Source: Schizophyllum amplum
Taxonomy: Eukaryota; Basidiomycota; Agaricomycetes; Agaricales; Schizophyllaceae
Length of the DNA: 64,000 bases
Direction of reading: 5' to 3'
NCBI GenBank assembly: GCA_007026445.1
Contig: VDMD01000035.1
Span: forward strand, 186,001 to 250,000
Of this stretch, positions 10,266-23,760 are shown one piece after another (within the stretch, counting starts at the first letter, position 1; each line of letters opens with the position of its first letter). The notes beneath the pieces are model-generated. The model was given only the letters and a program-made list of their open reading frames with translations. It was not told the DNA's origin and ran no database searches. The translations under genes and the position numbers were made by a program.

Positions 10266-11012
10266 CTACGAAGGCATCGTCCTTCTGATCTCCGCTCGCA
10301 GTTCGTCCTTCAGTAGTCGCGCTCCAGCGCTCCTCGCTTCGGACAGCACACGCGACCGCGCCAGCAAGCCGTCCCTCAGCGCTGTCAAATCACAAGTCCC
10401 CGCCAGTGTCAATGAAGCGTCGATGTCAGGCTGCATCCAGGAAAACACGCTCTGTAAATCCCGCACATAGGCGTGTAGCTTGTACCATGCGCGCCTCATA
10501 TTGTCTATCAGGACCTCCCGCATGCCTAGGAAGCGCCAGTGCGGGGCCGCGTACGAGTTCTTCTTATGCGTGTCCAAGACGGACAAGATGGTTCTCCCAA
10601 TAGCGTGCCGGGCTTCGAGGCTGGAGCGTTTCCGGTGAGACTCGTGCCGAAGGTCGGACGTGCTAGGGTACGACTGAGCATGCTCCCAGTCGGACAGGGC
10701 GACGGAAAGGACGGCAGCAAGCGTTGCCTCGATTTTGACCTCGTTGAGGAAGTCAAGAACAGGCTTCAGCTGGCGGCTGAGCGCCTTCCAGAATGTGGGG
10801 TCCCTGTGGTGGCTCGCATGCGTCTTGTATTGCGCCGCCAGCGCCACGATATCCCGTTTATAAAGGACCAGCCGGAGAAGAGGGGGTAAGATGGTGAGGT
10901 GGACGGGACGCTGGCGCGCGTCGAGTGGGATGCTGCGAGCCTGCGGGTCCGCTGGGACGTGAGAGGTCTGTTGGTTGAGTGGGATATTGGGAGTCGTGAC
11001 CGCGTTGGTCAT
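10266..11012 (-). CDS. Single-exon hypothetical protein, 248 residues
   Basis: Not recognised. A single uninterrupted frame, predicted largely helical after residue 35: LTILPPLLRLVLYKRDIVAL, HRDPTFWKALSRQLKPVLDFL, then long amphipathic stretches to the basic end EIRRTMPS. Repeated His/Arg-rich and Leu-rich helices suggest a helical-bundle protein. No signal peptide, membrane segment or known motif. Convergent with the GFA gene, 142 bases apart. Lack of introns is unusual for this window but shared with the orphan at 20186. Confidence 0.65.
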   Translation of the reverse strand: MTNAVTTPNIPLNQQTSHVPADPQARSIPLDARQRPVHLTILPPLLRLVLYKRDIVALAAQYKTHASHHRDPTFWKALSRQLKPVLDFLNEVKIEATLAAVLSVALSDWEHAQSYPSTSDLRHESHRKRSSLEARHAIGRTILSVLDTHKKNSYAAPHWRFLGMREVLIDNMRRAWYKLHAYVRDLQSVFSWMQPDIDASLTLAGTCDLTALRDGLLARSRVLSEARSAGARLLKDELRAEIRRTMPS

Positions 11013-11197
11013 GTTGCAGTTTCCGACCTTGTCGAGATGGCGAAGGTATCGCGAGAGGGGGTTAAGGTATTGGAAAAGACAAGGTAGATCGAGAGAGCGC
11101 CGGGGTGAAGAAGCTGTAGTTATTCAACGTTCGACAACCGCGCTTATTTGAGGGCAGTAGTACGCACAATGGCATCGGAGGCAGTCCGTTTACAAGG

Positions 11198-11340
11198 GCT
11201 GTACCGTTCGAGAACAATAGCTGTACACTTCGAGGGCAATAGCTGTACCGGCGTTCGAGGACAACAACTGTACCGTTCGAGTACAACAGCTGCACACTTC
11301 AAGGACAATAGCCATACCATTCGAGTACAATGGCTTCCAG
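11198..11340. repeat. Degenerate ~22-base tandem repeat
   Basis: About six imperfect units related to GCTGTACCGTTCGAGAACAA follow each other, differing by point changes and small indels. Non-coding. Confidence 0.75.
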
Positions 11341-11454
11341 GAAGAACAACAAGGAAGACCGATTGAGAAACAATAGCACATTAACGGATCAGCCTGAGGA
11401 AGCGTGAGGAAGGTGAAAAAGGACAATTGACAGTCATTTCGTCTTACAGCATTT

Positions 11455-11580
11455 ATTGGCCCGTTATTCTCACACAATTGTGGCAATCACAGCCCGTTGT
11501 TCTCACAGCACTGGTCAGCCCGATATTCTCACAGCACTTGTCAGCCCGTTCGTCTCACACAATTGTGGCAATGATCACTC
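11455..11580. repeat. Degenerate ~28-base tandem repeat
   Basis: Four to five units containing CAGCCCGTTxTTCTCACA(G/C)CA, with ACAATTGTGGCAAT interspersed twice. Non-coding and separate from the preceding array. Confidence 0.7.
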
Positions 11581-11819
11581 ACAGCAGCGGCGACGACAAA
11601 TTTTTGAATTGTATCTGGGCAGTATGATGTGCTTATCAGCAACGAGAATACTGTATGCCGTCGAGCAGCGAAACCTGCCGTCGAGCGGAGCGAGAAACTG
11701 TCATTGAGCAGTCACCAGTCAAGACCTGCAATAGCGCTTCGCCGGCGCCTTTCCCTGCATATAGTCAGCGACAAGCAGCGAGGTATCGCGACCCCAGCAC
11801 AGAGCGATCAAGAGGGAGA

Positions 11820-12275
11820 GGTCTGGAGCTCCGCGAGGGAAGCCTCAGACCCGGCGCGGGAAGGTGCGGGACCGTGCGAACGGGAAATGGGAAGGTGCGA
11901 ACGGGACGTAGGAGGGTGCGAGACAGATGAGGGAGGATGTGAATGAGAAAAGGGAGGGTACGACTCCGTGTAGATAGCGGGAAGAGATATCCCGAGGGTG
12001 AAAAGAGACGGAAGAGGTTGGAAAAGGGAGAAGGTGCGAACGAGACGAGGGTGCGAACGAATAGCCGGCATTTGCCGCCACACCTTGACTCCGATCCTTG
12101 AGAAAATAAGAACAAACATCGTCCATTGTCATCGAGACCAAACTGGCCGTGCGCGTGAGTCGTGACTCGTGCTACCCATCACCCTCACCTCCACCTTCAC
12201 CGCCACCTTCACCTTCACCTTCATCTTCACCTCCACCTCCACCTCCACCTTAAGAAGTAACAATCTGAACTCTCG
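11820..12275. repeat. Purine-rich minisatellite plus dispersed repeat R, copy 2
   Basis: Positions ~11860-12060 contain GGTGCGAACGGGA-type units and GCGAGACAGATGAGG, also found near 14700-15030. From 12060 the repeat R core (ATAGCCGGCATTTGCCGCC...) follows with GTGCGCGTGAGTCGTGACTC, shared with copy 3 at 15035-15226, ending in a CACCTTCACC-rich tail. The same order of parts at two loci indicates one duplicated unit. Confidence 0.75.
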
Positions 12276-12480
12276 AAAAGTATCCATATGGTGTCCACTT
12301 CCCATCCTCGTCCTTCCCTATCGCCGCCTTCGACAGACATTCCGCGTTGCTGCGGCGCTCCAGATTCGTCCGCGTTGCTGGGGCACTCCAGCTTCCTCCC
12401 CCGTCGCTGGCGCGATTCAAATTCTTTCACGTCGCTGGGGCGCTCCAGGGTCTTCCGCGTCGCGGGGACGCTCCAGCGTC
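12276..12480 (-). pseudogene. Degenerate third copy of the small orphan's 3' end, internally amplified
   Basis: 12276-12350 aligns by eye with the 3' coding end of orphan genes A and B (AAAGTATCCATATGGTGTCC against AAAGTATCCATGTGGTACC), but the frame is broken. From 12344 to 12478 the part corresponding to KKLELPSDAEF is repeated four to five times as a ~30-base unit (GTTGCTGGGGCxCTCCAG). It follows repeat R copy 2 exactly as orphan B follows copy 3. Confidence 0.6.
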
Positions 12481-12836
12481 CACCCAATGGATAGATCACG
12501 TGCAATCCCCGACAGCATCGGTATCATTCCCTCCCCTTCATTCGCGGTACATTCATATGCTTTCTCCTCACCTATCCCTTTTTTGTCATAGGGAAGCAGA
12601 ATACTGATGGCTTTGCGGTCCCATGCATCTTCCGGCGATGGCTGTTATTGTCTTCGGGACCAGCCACGCAATTGTATCCCAGCGATCACCTAATTGTCTT
12701 TTCAGGTTCATAAGCTGGCATGTCCCATGAACGCTCTCTCGCTCGCTCTCTTCCAGTTCCTCTTGCTCTCCGCCCAGTATACGCCGGCACTGGGTATACC
12801 TCACCACCTCATCACTTGCTATCGTCGTCGGGTGCC

Positions 12837-14448
12837 ATGAATCGTTCTCGTGACTCTAAGATGCATCGGTGGACGCGGCGACTGAAGGATATGTGCGGCG
12901 TCCATAGCTTCCGAGAGGGTACGGGCCCGCCGAATGTATGTGTAATCGTGTACGACGCCTGTCGGCTGCTTCGCTCATGACCGCTTCGCAGTGTACCAAA
13001 CCGCTGGAGTTCGACGAAGCCCATGATATGCCTGATCATACTTTTTTCGTACGCTTGTCTTCTCATCGTCGTCTCTTGCCACTGATAGGGCCATATAGCA
13101 GGGCTGGCTGGATAAATTCAGAATACGGCGTGCGCAAGACTTTGGTTCAGTCCGTCGAGGCCAGGACGACGTGCCAATCCATCGCTTACCAGTCGAACTG
13201 CTGTCCCAGATCTTCATGCACTGCCTGGAGTTCAGAGGGGTCGTTACGCTTTGTGCGGCTAGGCTCGATAGCCTGCATCAGCCTATAATCCTGAGCCATG
13301 TATGCGCCCTCTGGAGGGATTTGGCGATCGATCTCCCCGCTCTCTGGCGCAGACTTTCGCTACACCCATGCAACGGGAGAATCAACCAGTATCAGCTAGG
13401 CCGCCTATTCATCGCGCGGGCCAAAAATCTTCCTCTTATCGTGGAATACGAAGACGCAGTGTTTGAACGAGATATATGCCCCTGCGCGCTCAATCTCGTA
13501 GTGGAGAATCTTGCAAAAATCGGCCAACTGGACCTCTGGCTTACCCAATCGTCGGTTCGCCGATTCTCGCTCCTCCCGACTGACATCACACCATCTCTGG
13601 AGCGTCTCTCTGTTCAGGTGTGCCCAGGAGACCAGGAGCATGTCCAGCTTAGCATGCTTCAGCGAGTATATACTACCTCGCCCAAGCTTCACGCACTCTG
13701 CTGGGGCTCACCAGAATTCCCGCCCAATGTTCCATGGTCGCAGCTGGTGGACTTGTGCATGTCCCCTCATTGTCAGATCTCCCACAGCAGCCTTGCATAT
13801 ATTCTATCCAGCACGCCACGCCTCCAGGAGCTCATCGTGACTATCTGCCCTGTTACGCAGGAGGATGTCATTCCTTCACGTGCCATTCCTCAAGGTCATC
13901 TACGCTACCTTGACTTCACTGTGGATGGGCCCTTGGATGGGATATTCCAGGTCCTCTGCGCACCCCTGCTCGAGAGTATGACACTGAGGCCGCACTCGGC
14001 AGCTGGCTGGTATTTTTCCGATGAAAGCGTTGTGGTGGAATTTCTCAATCGCGCGACTCGTGGCCTGCAGTCACTCGCCTTGCTCGCTCCCCACGCATTC
14101 AGTGTCCAATGCCTATTATCTTGCCTCAGTCTCCCTCAGTCGTCGTCCATACTCTCATTGCACATGCACGATTTGCCAGCGCTTGACGACAACTTCTTTG
14201 AGAGGCTCGATGCTAGGTACAGTCATGATGGCACTTACCTTCTGCCCCGGCTGGAGAAGCTCGACGCTGGGTACTGCGTCACCACAGATGGCATTATTGC
14301 TAGCATGGTACGCTCCCGGATCGATGATCATCATCCATTGCACCATGCCAACTTCGATTACAAGCCAGGCGAAGCGGCCGCCCATCCCATGGACGTATCG
14401 CTCCTCGAAGACTTGCAACGCTCGGGTACAGATATTACTTGGTGGTAG
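12837..14448 (+). CDS. F-box-like protein with LRR-type tail, copy 1
   Basis: Probable substrate-recruiting subunit of an SCF ubiquitin ligase. Exons 12837-12935 and 13099-14448 (163-base intron), 482 residues. The F-box-like motif is IHRLPVELLSQIFMHCLE (residues ~58-75), followed by LSHVCALWRDLAIDLPALWR, a pattern common in agaricomycete F-box families. The rest is Leu/Pro-rich (SSTPRLQELIVTICP, LPRLEKLDAGYC), consistent with irregular leucine-rich repeats. The region between the intron and the F-box has no ATG, so the short 5' exon (MNRSRDSKMHRWTRR...) is needed; its donor AAT|GTATGT and the acceptor are conserved in copy 2. Acceptor 13098 or 13101 are both in frame. Confidence 0.82.
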
Positions 14449-14489
14449 ATAACTCAATTTGTACTAGTCACATATGCCTACAACATGTT

Positions 14490-14710
14490 CAAACAGAGGC
14501 TGCACAACATACATACCACTGCCGATGCCCATATTTATTGATAATCTGTCTCAATTGCGTAGCGAACGAGCGCTCTGCACCTGAAGTCGAAGCTGTCGCA
14601 TCTGCTCGGCCGAAAGAGGATACCTCTGGCCTTCCGCGGCACGGGATTGAAAGGGCTCCGCGGGGGCTTGGTGCACTTCTGGTCGAACGACGCGACTTCG
14701 AGGCGCGAGA
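14490..14710 (-). pseudogene. Deleted relic of the orphan gene at 20186
   Basis: On the minus strand this fragment encodes peptides matching two separated parts of the 518-residue protein: RYPLSAEQMRQLRLQ (with flanking residues) and the C-terminal QIINKYGHRQW (compare QILNDHGHWQW). Some 270 residues in between are missing. It lies convergent to F-box copy 1 just as the intact gene is convergent to F-box copy 2. Confidence 0.78.
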
Positions 14711-14917
14711 CAGATGAGGAAGGGCGTGAATGGGAAGGGGGAATGTTTGAAAGGACGAGGCAGGGTGCGACGGGATGTAGGAGGACCCCGTGGCCCGAAC
14801 GCGAAGGGGAGGGGGACCGTGCGAACAGGAAGAGGGAGAGCGCGAGACAGATGAGGGGGAGGGTGAGAATGGGACAGTGAGAATGCCGGGGGAGGGCACG
14901 AACGGCATGAGGGCCCG

Positions 14918-15001
14918 TGCGAACGGGATGAGGGAGGGTGCGAACGGGATGAGGGAGGTTGCGAACGGGATGAGGGAGGGTGCGAACGGGATGAGGGAGG
15001 G
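14918..15001. repeat. 21-base minisatellite
   Basis: Four near-identical 21-base units starting TGCGAACGGGATGAGGGAGG at 14918, 14939, 14960 and 14981, with decaying units on both sides (14760-15030). Confidence 0.9.
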
Positions 15002-15034
15002 TGCGAACGAGACGAGGCTCAGGGAGGGAACGGA

Positions 15035-15226
15035 TAGCCGGCATTTGCCACCGCATGTTGAGAAAGCAAGAACAAACATCAATCATCTTTGTATTGTCGT
15101 GACCGAGCTTGCCGTGCGCGTGAGTCGTGACTCGTGCGGCCCATCACCTGCACGTCCACCTTCGCCTCCACCTTCACCTCCACCTCCACCTTCACCTCCA
15201 CCTCCACCTCCACCTTCACCCTCAAG
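15035..15226. repeat. Dispersed repeat R, copy 3
   Basis: Starts GGATAGCCGGCATTTGCC, contains GTGCGCGTGAGTCGTGACTC and ends in a CACCTCCACCTTCACC tail that abuts the stop codon of orphan B. Parallel to copy 2, which abuts the orphan's degenerate copy. Confidence 0.75.
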
Positions 15227-15861
15227 TCAGAAAGTATCCATGTGGTACCACTTCCCATCCTCCTCCTTCCCCGTCGCTGCCTTCGCTTTTGCGAGGAACT
15301 CCGCGTCGCTGGGGCGGTTCAGCTTCTTCCGCGTCGTGTTGTCGGAGACGTAGAGGAAGATCTCGGAGTGCTGCCCCAAGCGCTTGTGCGTGTAGTCCAG
15401 GTCGTCGGGGCTGCGCGTGCATGGGTCAATCAACGTAGCCGTGGGTCAATCAATGTATCCTTCAGTAATTGCAGCCCAGCATCTGTGTAGACCACGGACC
15501 TTCCTCCCGCCGCCTCCCAGCGCTCCCGGACGGCGAGCAACGCGTTCTTGTGCGCGTCGGGGTGGCCGAATCGTTCCATGGACATGGCCTCCAGTTCTTT
15601 GTCGCTGAAGATCCAGCCGTAGCAGTACCGTGGGTAGAGCGTGAGGTACCCGTCTTTGTTGATGCCGCCACGCTTTCGCAGCTTGGGCGTCTCGGTGGTG
15701 ATGAGGGGGAATCCGGATCGGGAGTGGGTGAGGATGGGGCTGGAGGGGTAGTGTCAGTGAGGGCTGGATACGACGGTCAGTGAGGGTCGGATTCGGTCAG
15801 AGGACGCTCATTGACAGTGGAAATTGCGAGCTGCGCGAAGAGTGGCGACTCACAGTGACAT
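15227..15861 (-). CDS. Small orphan protein, paralogue B
   Basis: Paralogue of the gene at 8327. Exons 15854-15861 (ATG TCA CT), 15500-15739 and 15227-15410, 143 residues; introns 114 and 89 bases. Same blocks: PILTHSRSGFPLITTETPKLRKR, YPRYCYGWIFSDKELEAMS, RFGH, WERWEAAGG, FLYVSDNTTRKKLNRPSDAEF, end WYHMDTF. Changes relative to A are largely conservative, suggesting both are or recently were functional. The second intron contains a short tandem copy of TTGATTGACCCA. Function unknown. The start codon lies about 500 bases from the divergently oriented ARG5,6. Confidence 0.72.
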
Positions 15862-16366
15862 GGTGGAGGTTGTGGTCTGAGAACAAGGAGGTCGTGGCGT
15901 CTGCAATGCGCACCTTTACGTTTCTTTCAACCAGTCACGTGAGTGTTGATATTCGGGCATAGCCGACGCGGTCGACACCTCGTTGGCGCACGCGGCGCGA
16001 CGGGAAGGAAGAAAATGCTTGCTTCTCTCTTTGTCTTTTGAGGCGGGCAATAATGTTGCTCGACTCCCGCTGCCTGTAGGCACTGAGATCACGAGCTACT
16101 AACCTGGAGCAGTCTGACGATCCGCGGCCTTTTCCAAGCCTCTTCGGTGGGTTTTCAAAGTCTTCCTTTCCATCCTCTTCTCTGAGATCTTTGGTCACAT
16201 AGATGTTGTATAACTGACCGGGTTCCCAGATGGACGTTCGGAAGAGCGAGTGTCGGTCGCAGGGATCGGCATTCGGCCGATTGGAATACACCGGCCCGAG
16301 TCATGCGAGACTTGGCGGTAATTCACTTTTTTACAGCTTGACTTCCCTCCTTCGTGTCGCCCAAAA
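15862..16366. other. Divergent upstream region of orphan B and ARG5,6
   Basis: Presumed shared promoter region. No TATA box or repeat clearly seen. Confidence 0.45.
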
Positions 16367-19241
<2,875 letters not shown>

Positions 19242-20185
19242 TCCTAAGACTACACATCTGTGCGACCTACGTTTGTATTTTTATGCTTCTGTGCCACACG
19301 CTTGGGCTGCTGTGCGTTGGCACAACTTGATCTTTTTCGAAGAGCTGTTCATCAATCATATTCAAGGGTATGTATGTACCGTGTAAGTATCGCAGCCATC
19401 TTGGTTGATTTTGAACGGAAGCGTGGGAATATATGCTCCGGATCATCGTGGTTCGGCACCGAGTCGCGTTCGCATCCGTTGGATTGACTCTTCATCGCTC
19501 ACAAGCGCTGGGCGCCGCCGCTGGCGTGGCCGACTCAGAGGTTTGGCAAACTGAGCAACATCGTCTTCCTGTCCATGAAGACTCTCTGCAAGGGCATGCC
19601 AAGGTTATTGTCGCGATTTTGGTAAGAGTCATCCCGCTCTGTTTGAGGACATTGACGTCGATGCAGTCTGCAGATTTAATGAACCCTTTGTTCTTCTATG
19701 GAAGAATACGCATTGTTGCGATTCGTTTGCCGAGCACTGAATTGAAGCTCCGCGTCCATTCTTGCTCCCTTTGGTTTGAAAGCACTCAGGACGAAGTGAA
19801 CTCCTTCGGGACTGAATGGCAGCGGTAATTGGCTGCCGTACGAAGGCTGAAAGGCTTGCCACAATTTATCAGACAAGAACAATGGTCTGATGAACGTTTA
19901 TAAGACGGCAAGTGTGGCCTGAATATGTATCGACGTATGCCCCACACGCCCTCTCACGCTTACATGCTTTACGACGCGTAGCACGCTTCAAAATTCCGAC
20001 CAAGACGCCCTCACGACGTTCACTCTGACGAAGCCGAACGACTGATTACGGACGAACATTGACAAGACCGCATAGAGCTGGACTCTTAGCGCAAGTGGAA
20101 TTCCGTGCGTCGCCTCAAATCCTCGTATCGTAAATTCTTCTGACAGACTAGAAGAATCCCGTTTGCCCATCCACTCGCATCAGAC
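19242..20185. other. Intergenic, no gene recognised
   Basis: ARG5,6 3' region and upstream region of the orphan at 20186. Only short frames without recognisable motifs. Confidence 0.55.
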
Positions 20186-21742
20186 ATGTCTCGTCCCTCG
20201 GTGCGTCGTCCTTTGAGCCTCTCTCTTTCCTTCATTGCTGACACCCTGCGTCAGAAGAATCGCTTCTCTGTATTCAGGCTATTCCGAAAATTAGGTCGAC
20301 CCTCGCACAATCGCGAGACGGCTTCGGACTTCGCACCTCAATTCACGAGAAGCCAACCTCCTCCAGATCAACCCAGACAGGATAGACTGCATTCCTCACA
20401 CGCAAAACGATCCGAAGACTTCACGCCTCACCCGCCTGCGAAAGAGGCAAAGATTGCACGTGCAACAAAGCCTACTGGCCCGCAACAGAGAACGCTTGCT
20501 CAGCCACAGTACCTCTCAAATACCCATCCAGCTATCGGCCAACCTGCTGCCCGTCCGCCAGTCCCGCCTCCGAAAAATGACAGAATACCACCGTCGCAGA
20601 ACACGCGGTCTGATCAACGCAACCGCAGCGCTCCAGAACGTAGGCCTGCGGAGCCAAGACTCGCAGCAAGGCAGTCTGACCAGGTGCAGGCTATGCCCGC
20701 TCCAGTCGACGTGGCACCTCGAAGTCGCGTCGTTCGACCAGGAATGCACCCAGCCCCCGCGGAGCCCTCTCAATCCCGTGCTGTGGAAGGCCAGAGATAT
20801 CCTCTTTCGGCCGAGCAGATGCGACAGCTGCGATTGCAGGCGCAGAGCGCTCGTCCGCTACACGATCAGGGACGTCGTACCCAGACGCAAAACCAATCCA
20901 GAGAGCACCCCATTTCCCGGAACACCGTCGCGCAGGAGCAGCGTACTTCTCGGCGTAACGCCGCCCGAGCAACGGCCCCGGTCACCAGCAACGCTCGAGA
21001 CGCACATTCCTCCTCTGCTCCTTCGCAAGGGCATCCGCATGCCCGGGATCAGCGCGCCGGCTTGACATCGCAACCAGCGCTTCGTGGCGCTGTTCCGCCA
21101 CCCGCTCCCGCGAATCCTGGTTATAATCCTCACCGAGTGGTCATTCCCAGCGATCCCGTTGCCTCTCGTCATGAATACACGGCACCCCGTCGCATGAAGA
21201 TCAGGAAACATGACGACTTAAAGAGTGAAGGCATTTTCCGCCTACAATGGGTCCTCCACACGCCATGGCATGACCTGCAAGATGTCACAACGGACAGGGA
21301 TGTCACTGTAACTGAATGTCATAGCATTCTATGCCATGCGAGCAATTTGTCGAGCATCAGCTTTGCTCGTGTGAAGAGGAGCGATGCTACTGATCGCCCC
21401 TTCGAGCAGGATATCTACGCGCCCCGTCTGGCCAATCTGGTCATCAAGCGCACGGAAGCACCCATCGGAAGTCTGCTGGACCGAATCATGCATGTCAAGC
21501 TCGTGCAGCTAGAGGTTCAATACGCTTCGACAGATTTTCATGAAGACGAACGCGCATATCTCAGCCTTTTTCGTCGGTTATCCGAGAACCACCACCTTCG
21601 GCATAAAGGTGTGGTAATCTTGAAGCCTGTGGCTAAGGGTTCGAGGATCGCGGCGGAGTGCTCGTACATGCAGCACCAATTGAAGCAAATCCTCAATGAT
21701 CATGGGCATTGGCAGTGGATTATATGTTGTTCAACTTATTGA
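20186..21742 (+). CDS. Single-exon orphan protein, 518 residues
   Basis: Not recognised. Residues 1-340 are low-complexity, rich in Arg, Gln, Pro, Ser and Ala, and probably disordered. Residues ~345-518 look folded: LKSEGIFRLQWVLHTPWHDL, a DVTVTECHSILCHASNL block, YAPRLANLVIKRTEAP, LDRIMHVKLVQLEV and the end QILNDHGHWQWIICCSTY. The C-terminal half resembles the leucine-patterned tails of fungal F-box-type proteins, but I see no F-box. It is convergent with F-box copy 2, stops 26 bases apart. A deleted copy in the same arrangement lies at 14490-14710, so it belongs to the inverted duplication; this is the intact copy. Confidence 0.62.
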   Translation: MSRPSVRRPLSLSLSFIADTLRQKNRFSVFRLFRKLGRPSHNRETASDFAPQFTRSQPPPDQPRQDRLHSSHAKRSEDFTPHPPAKEAKIARATKPTGPQQRTLAQPQYLSNTHPAIGQPAARPPVPPPKNDRIPPSQNTRSDQRNRSAPERRPAEPRLAARQSDQVQAMPAPVDVAPRSRVVRPGMHPAPAEPSQSRAVEGQRYPLSAEQMRQLRLQAQSARPLHDQGRRTQTQNQSREHPISRNTVAQEQRTSRRNAARATAPVTSNARDAHSSSAPSQGHPHARDQRAGLTSQPALRGAVPPPAPANPGYNPHRVVIPSDPVASRHEYTAPRRMKIRKHDDLKSEGIFRLQWVLHTPWHDLQDVTTDRDVTVTECHSILCHASNLSSISFARVKRSDATDRPFEQDIYAPRLANLVIKRTEAPIGSLLDRIMHVKLVQLEVQYASTDFHEDERAYLSLFRRLSENHHLRHKGVVILKPVAKGSRIAAECSYMQHQLKQILNDHGHWQWIICCSTY

Positions 21743-23760
21743 GCATGTTGTAGGTATATTTATTGTGTTATCTCAGTAATTTCTGCACCCGAGCATCCCA
21801 GGTCTGTTCCAGATCTTCCAGGAGCGATATGTCCATTGGATGGGCGGACGCTTCGCCCGGCCTGTAATCGAAGGAGGCATAGTGCAGTGAATGATGGTCA
21901 TCGATCCGGGAGCGTATTACGCTAGCGATAACGCCGTCTGTGGTGACGCAGTACCCAGCGCCGAATTTCTCCAGCCGAGGTAGAAGGTGAGTGCCATCGC
22001 GACCATACCTAGCGTCGAACCGCCTGAAGAAGTTGTCGTCAAGCGCTGGCAGACCGTGGACGTGCAAGGAGCGAATACATGAGGACTGAGGGAGACTGAG
22101 GCAAGATAGTAGGCACTGGACGCTGAGCGCATAGGGAAAGTTCAAGACGAGCGACTCCAGGCCACCAGTCGTGCGATTGAGGAATTCCACCAACACACTT
22201 TCGTCGGCGAATGACCAGCCAGCTGCAGGGCCTGACAGCAGTCTCAGGCTCTCGAGCACGGGCACGCAAAGGGCCTCGAATATCGCATCCAAGGGCCCAT
22301 CCACAGCGAGGTCAAGGCGGCGTAGATGACTGTGAAAAATGGCGCGTGAAGGGATGACATCCACCTGCGTAATAGGGCAAACAGTCACACTGAGCTCCTG
22401 GAGGCGCGGCGTACTGGATAGAATATACGCAAGGGTGCTGTGGGAAATAGGACAATGATAGGAGATGCACAAGTCCACCAGCTGCGACCATGGAACATTG
22501 GGCGGGAATTCTGGTGACGCCCAGGAGAGTGCGCGAAGCTTGGGCGAGGTGGTATATACTCGCTGAAGCATGCTAAGCTGAACATGCTCCTCTTCTCCTG
22601 GACATGCCTGAACAGAGAGAAGTTCCAGAGATGGTGTGACGTCGGTCGGGAAGATCGATAGTCGGCGGACCGACGATTGGGTGAGGCAGAGGTCCAATTG
22701 GCTGATTATCGCAAGGTTTTCCACTATGAGGTCGAGCGCGCAAGGGCATATATCTCGTCGAAATAGGTCGCTGTATTCCACGAGAAGAGGAAGATTTCGC
22801 GCCCGCGCGATGAACAGGCGGCCTAGCTGATACTGGTCATTTCTCCCATTGCATGCGCGTAGCGACAGTCTCCGCCAGAGAGCGGGGAGATCGATCGCTA
22901 GGTCCCTCCAGAGGGCGCATACGTGGCTCAGGATCATGGGCTGATGCAGGCGATCGAGTGTTGCCGTACAAAGCATAACAGCACCTTCGAACTCCAGGCA
23001 GTGCATGAAGATTTGGGACAGCAGTTCGACTGGTAAGCGATGAATTGGCGCCTCGTCGTGGCCTTGACGGACGAAACCAAAGTCTTGCGCACGCCGTATA
23101 CTGAAGTTATTCAGGTAGCCGTCCTAAATGGCCCTATCAGTGGCAAGAGACGACGATGAGAAGACAAGCGTACGGCAAAAGGATGATCATGTGTATCCTG
23201 GGCTTCATGGAACTCCTGTGGTTCGGTGCACTGCGAAGCGGTCATGAGCGAAGCAGCCAGCAGCCGTCGTACACGCGTACACATACATTCGTCTGCCCTA
23301 TTCCCTCTCGGAAGCTGTGGACGCCGCACATACTCTTCAGTCGCCGCGTCCACCGATGCATCTTGGAGTCACGAGGACGATTCATGACATCCCCAAGTCT
23401 AGTTGACGACGATAGCGAGCGATGAGGTGGTGAGGTATACTCAGTGCCGGCGTATACTGGGCGGAGAGCAAGAGGAACTGGAAGAGAGCGAGCGAGAGAG
23501 CGTATGGGACATACCAACTTATGAACCTGAAAACACAATTAGGTGATCGCTGGGATACAATTGCGTGGCTCGTCCCGAAGACAATAAGAGCCATCGCCGG
23601 AAGATGCATGCGACCGCAAAGCCATCCTGAGTATTCTGCTTCTCTATGCCGAAGAAGGGATCGGTGAGAGAAAGCATACGAATATAAGTAGCGCGAATGG
23701 ACGGGAGGGAAAGGGAATGGTACCGATGCAACCGGGGATTACACGTGATCTACTCACCAG
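20690..23760. repeat. Inverted segmental duplication, right arm
   Basis: Counterpart, in reverse orientation, of 12484-14710. It contains the intact orphan 3' region, F-box copy 2 and its upstream region to about 23760 (ATTACACGTGATC against GATCACGTGCAAT at 12494). Confidence 0.85.
21768..23385 (-). CDS. F-box-like protein with LRR-type tail, copy 2
   Basis: Paralogue of the gene at 12837. Exons 23287-23385 and 21768-23123, intron 163 bases, 484 residues. F-box-like block IHRLPVELLSQIFMHCLE is identical to copy 1; then LSHVCALWRDLAIDLPALWRRLSL and a Leu-rich tail with SSTPRLQELSVTVCP and LPRLEKFGAGYC. An in-frame TAG lies directly at the acceptor (ATTTAG|GAC), which shows that the 5' exon must be spliced in. 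Copy 1 has a one-residue difference at this junction. Both copies keep an open frame over ~450 codons, so both are likely functional or only recently duplicated. Confidence 0.82.

Larger units (their letters stand above)
12484..14710. repeat. Inverted segmental duplication, left arm
   Basis: Matches the right arm at ~20690-23760 in opposite orientation. It covers the upstream region, both exons and the intron of an F-box-like gene and the 3' part of a convergent orphan gene. The two F-box introns are both exactly 163 bases. Differences are mostly single-base changes and small indels, except for a large deletion in the orphan-gene part (see 14490-14710). ARG5,6 and orphan B lie between the arms. 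Confidence 0.85.
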
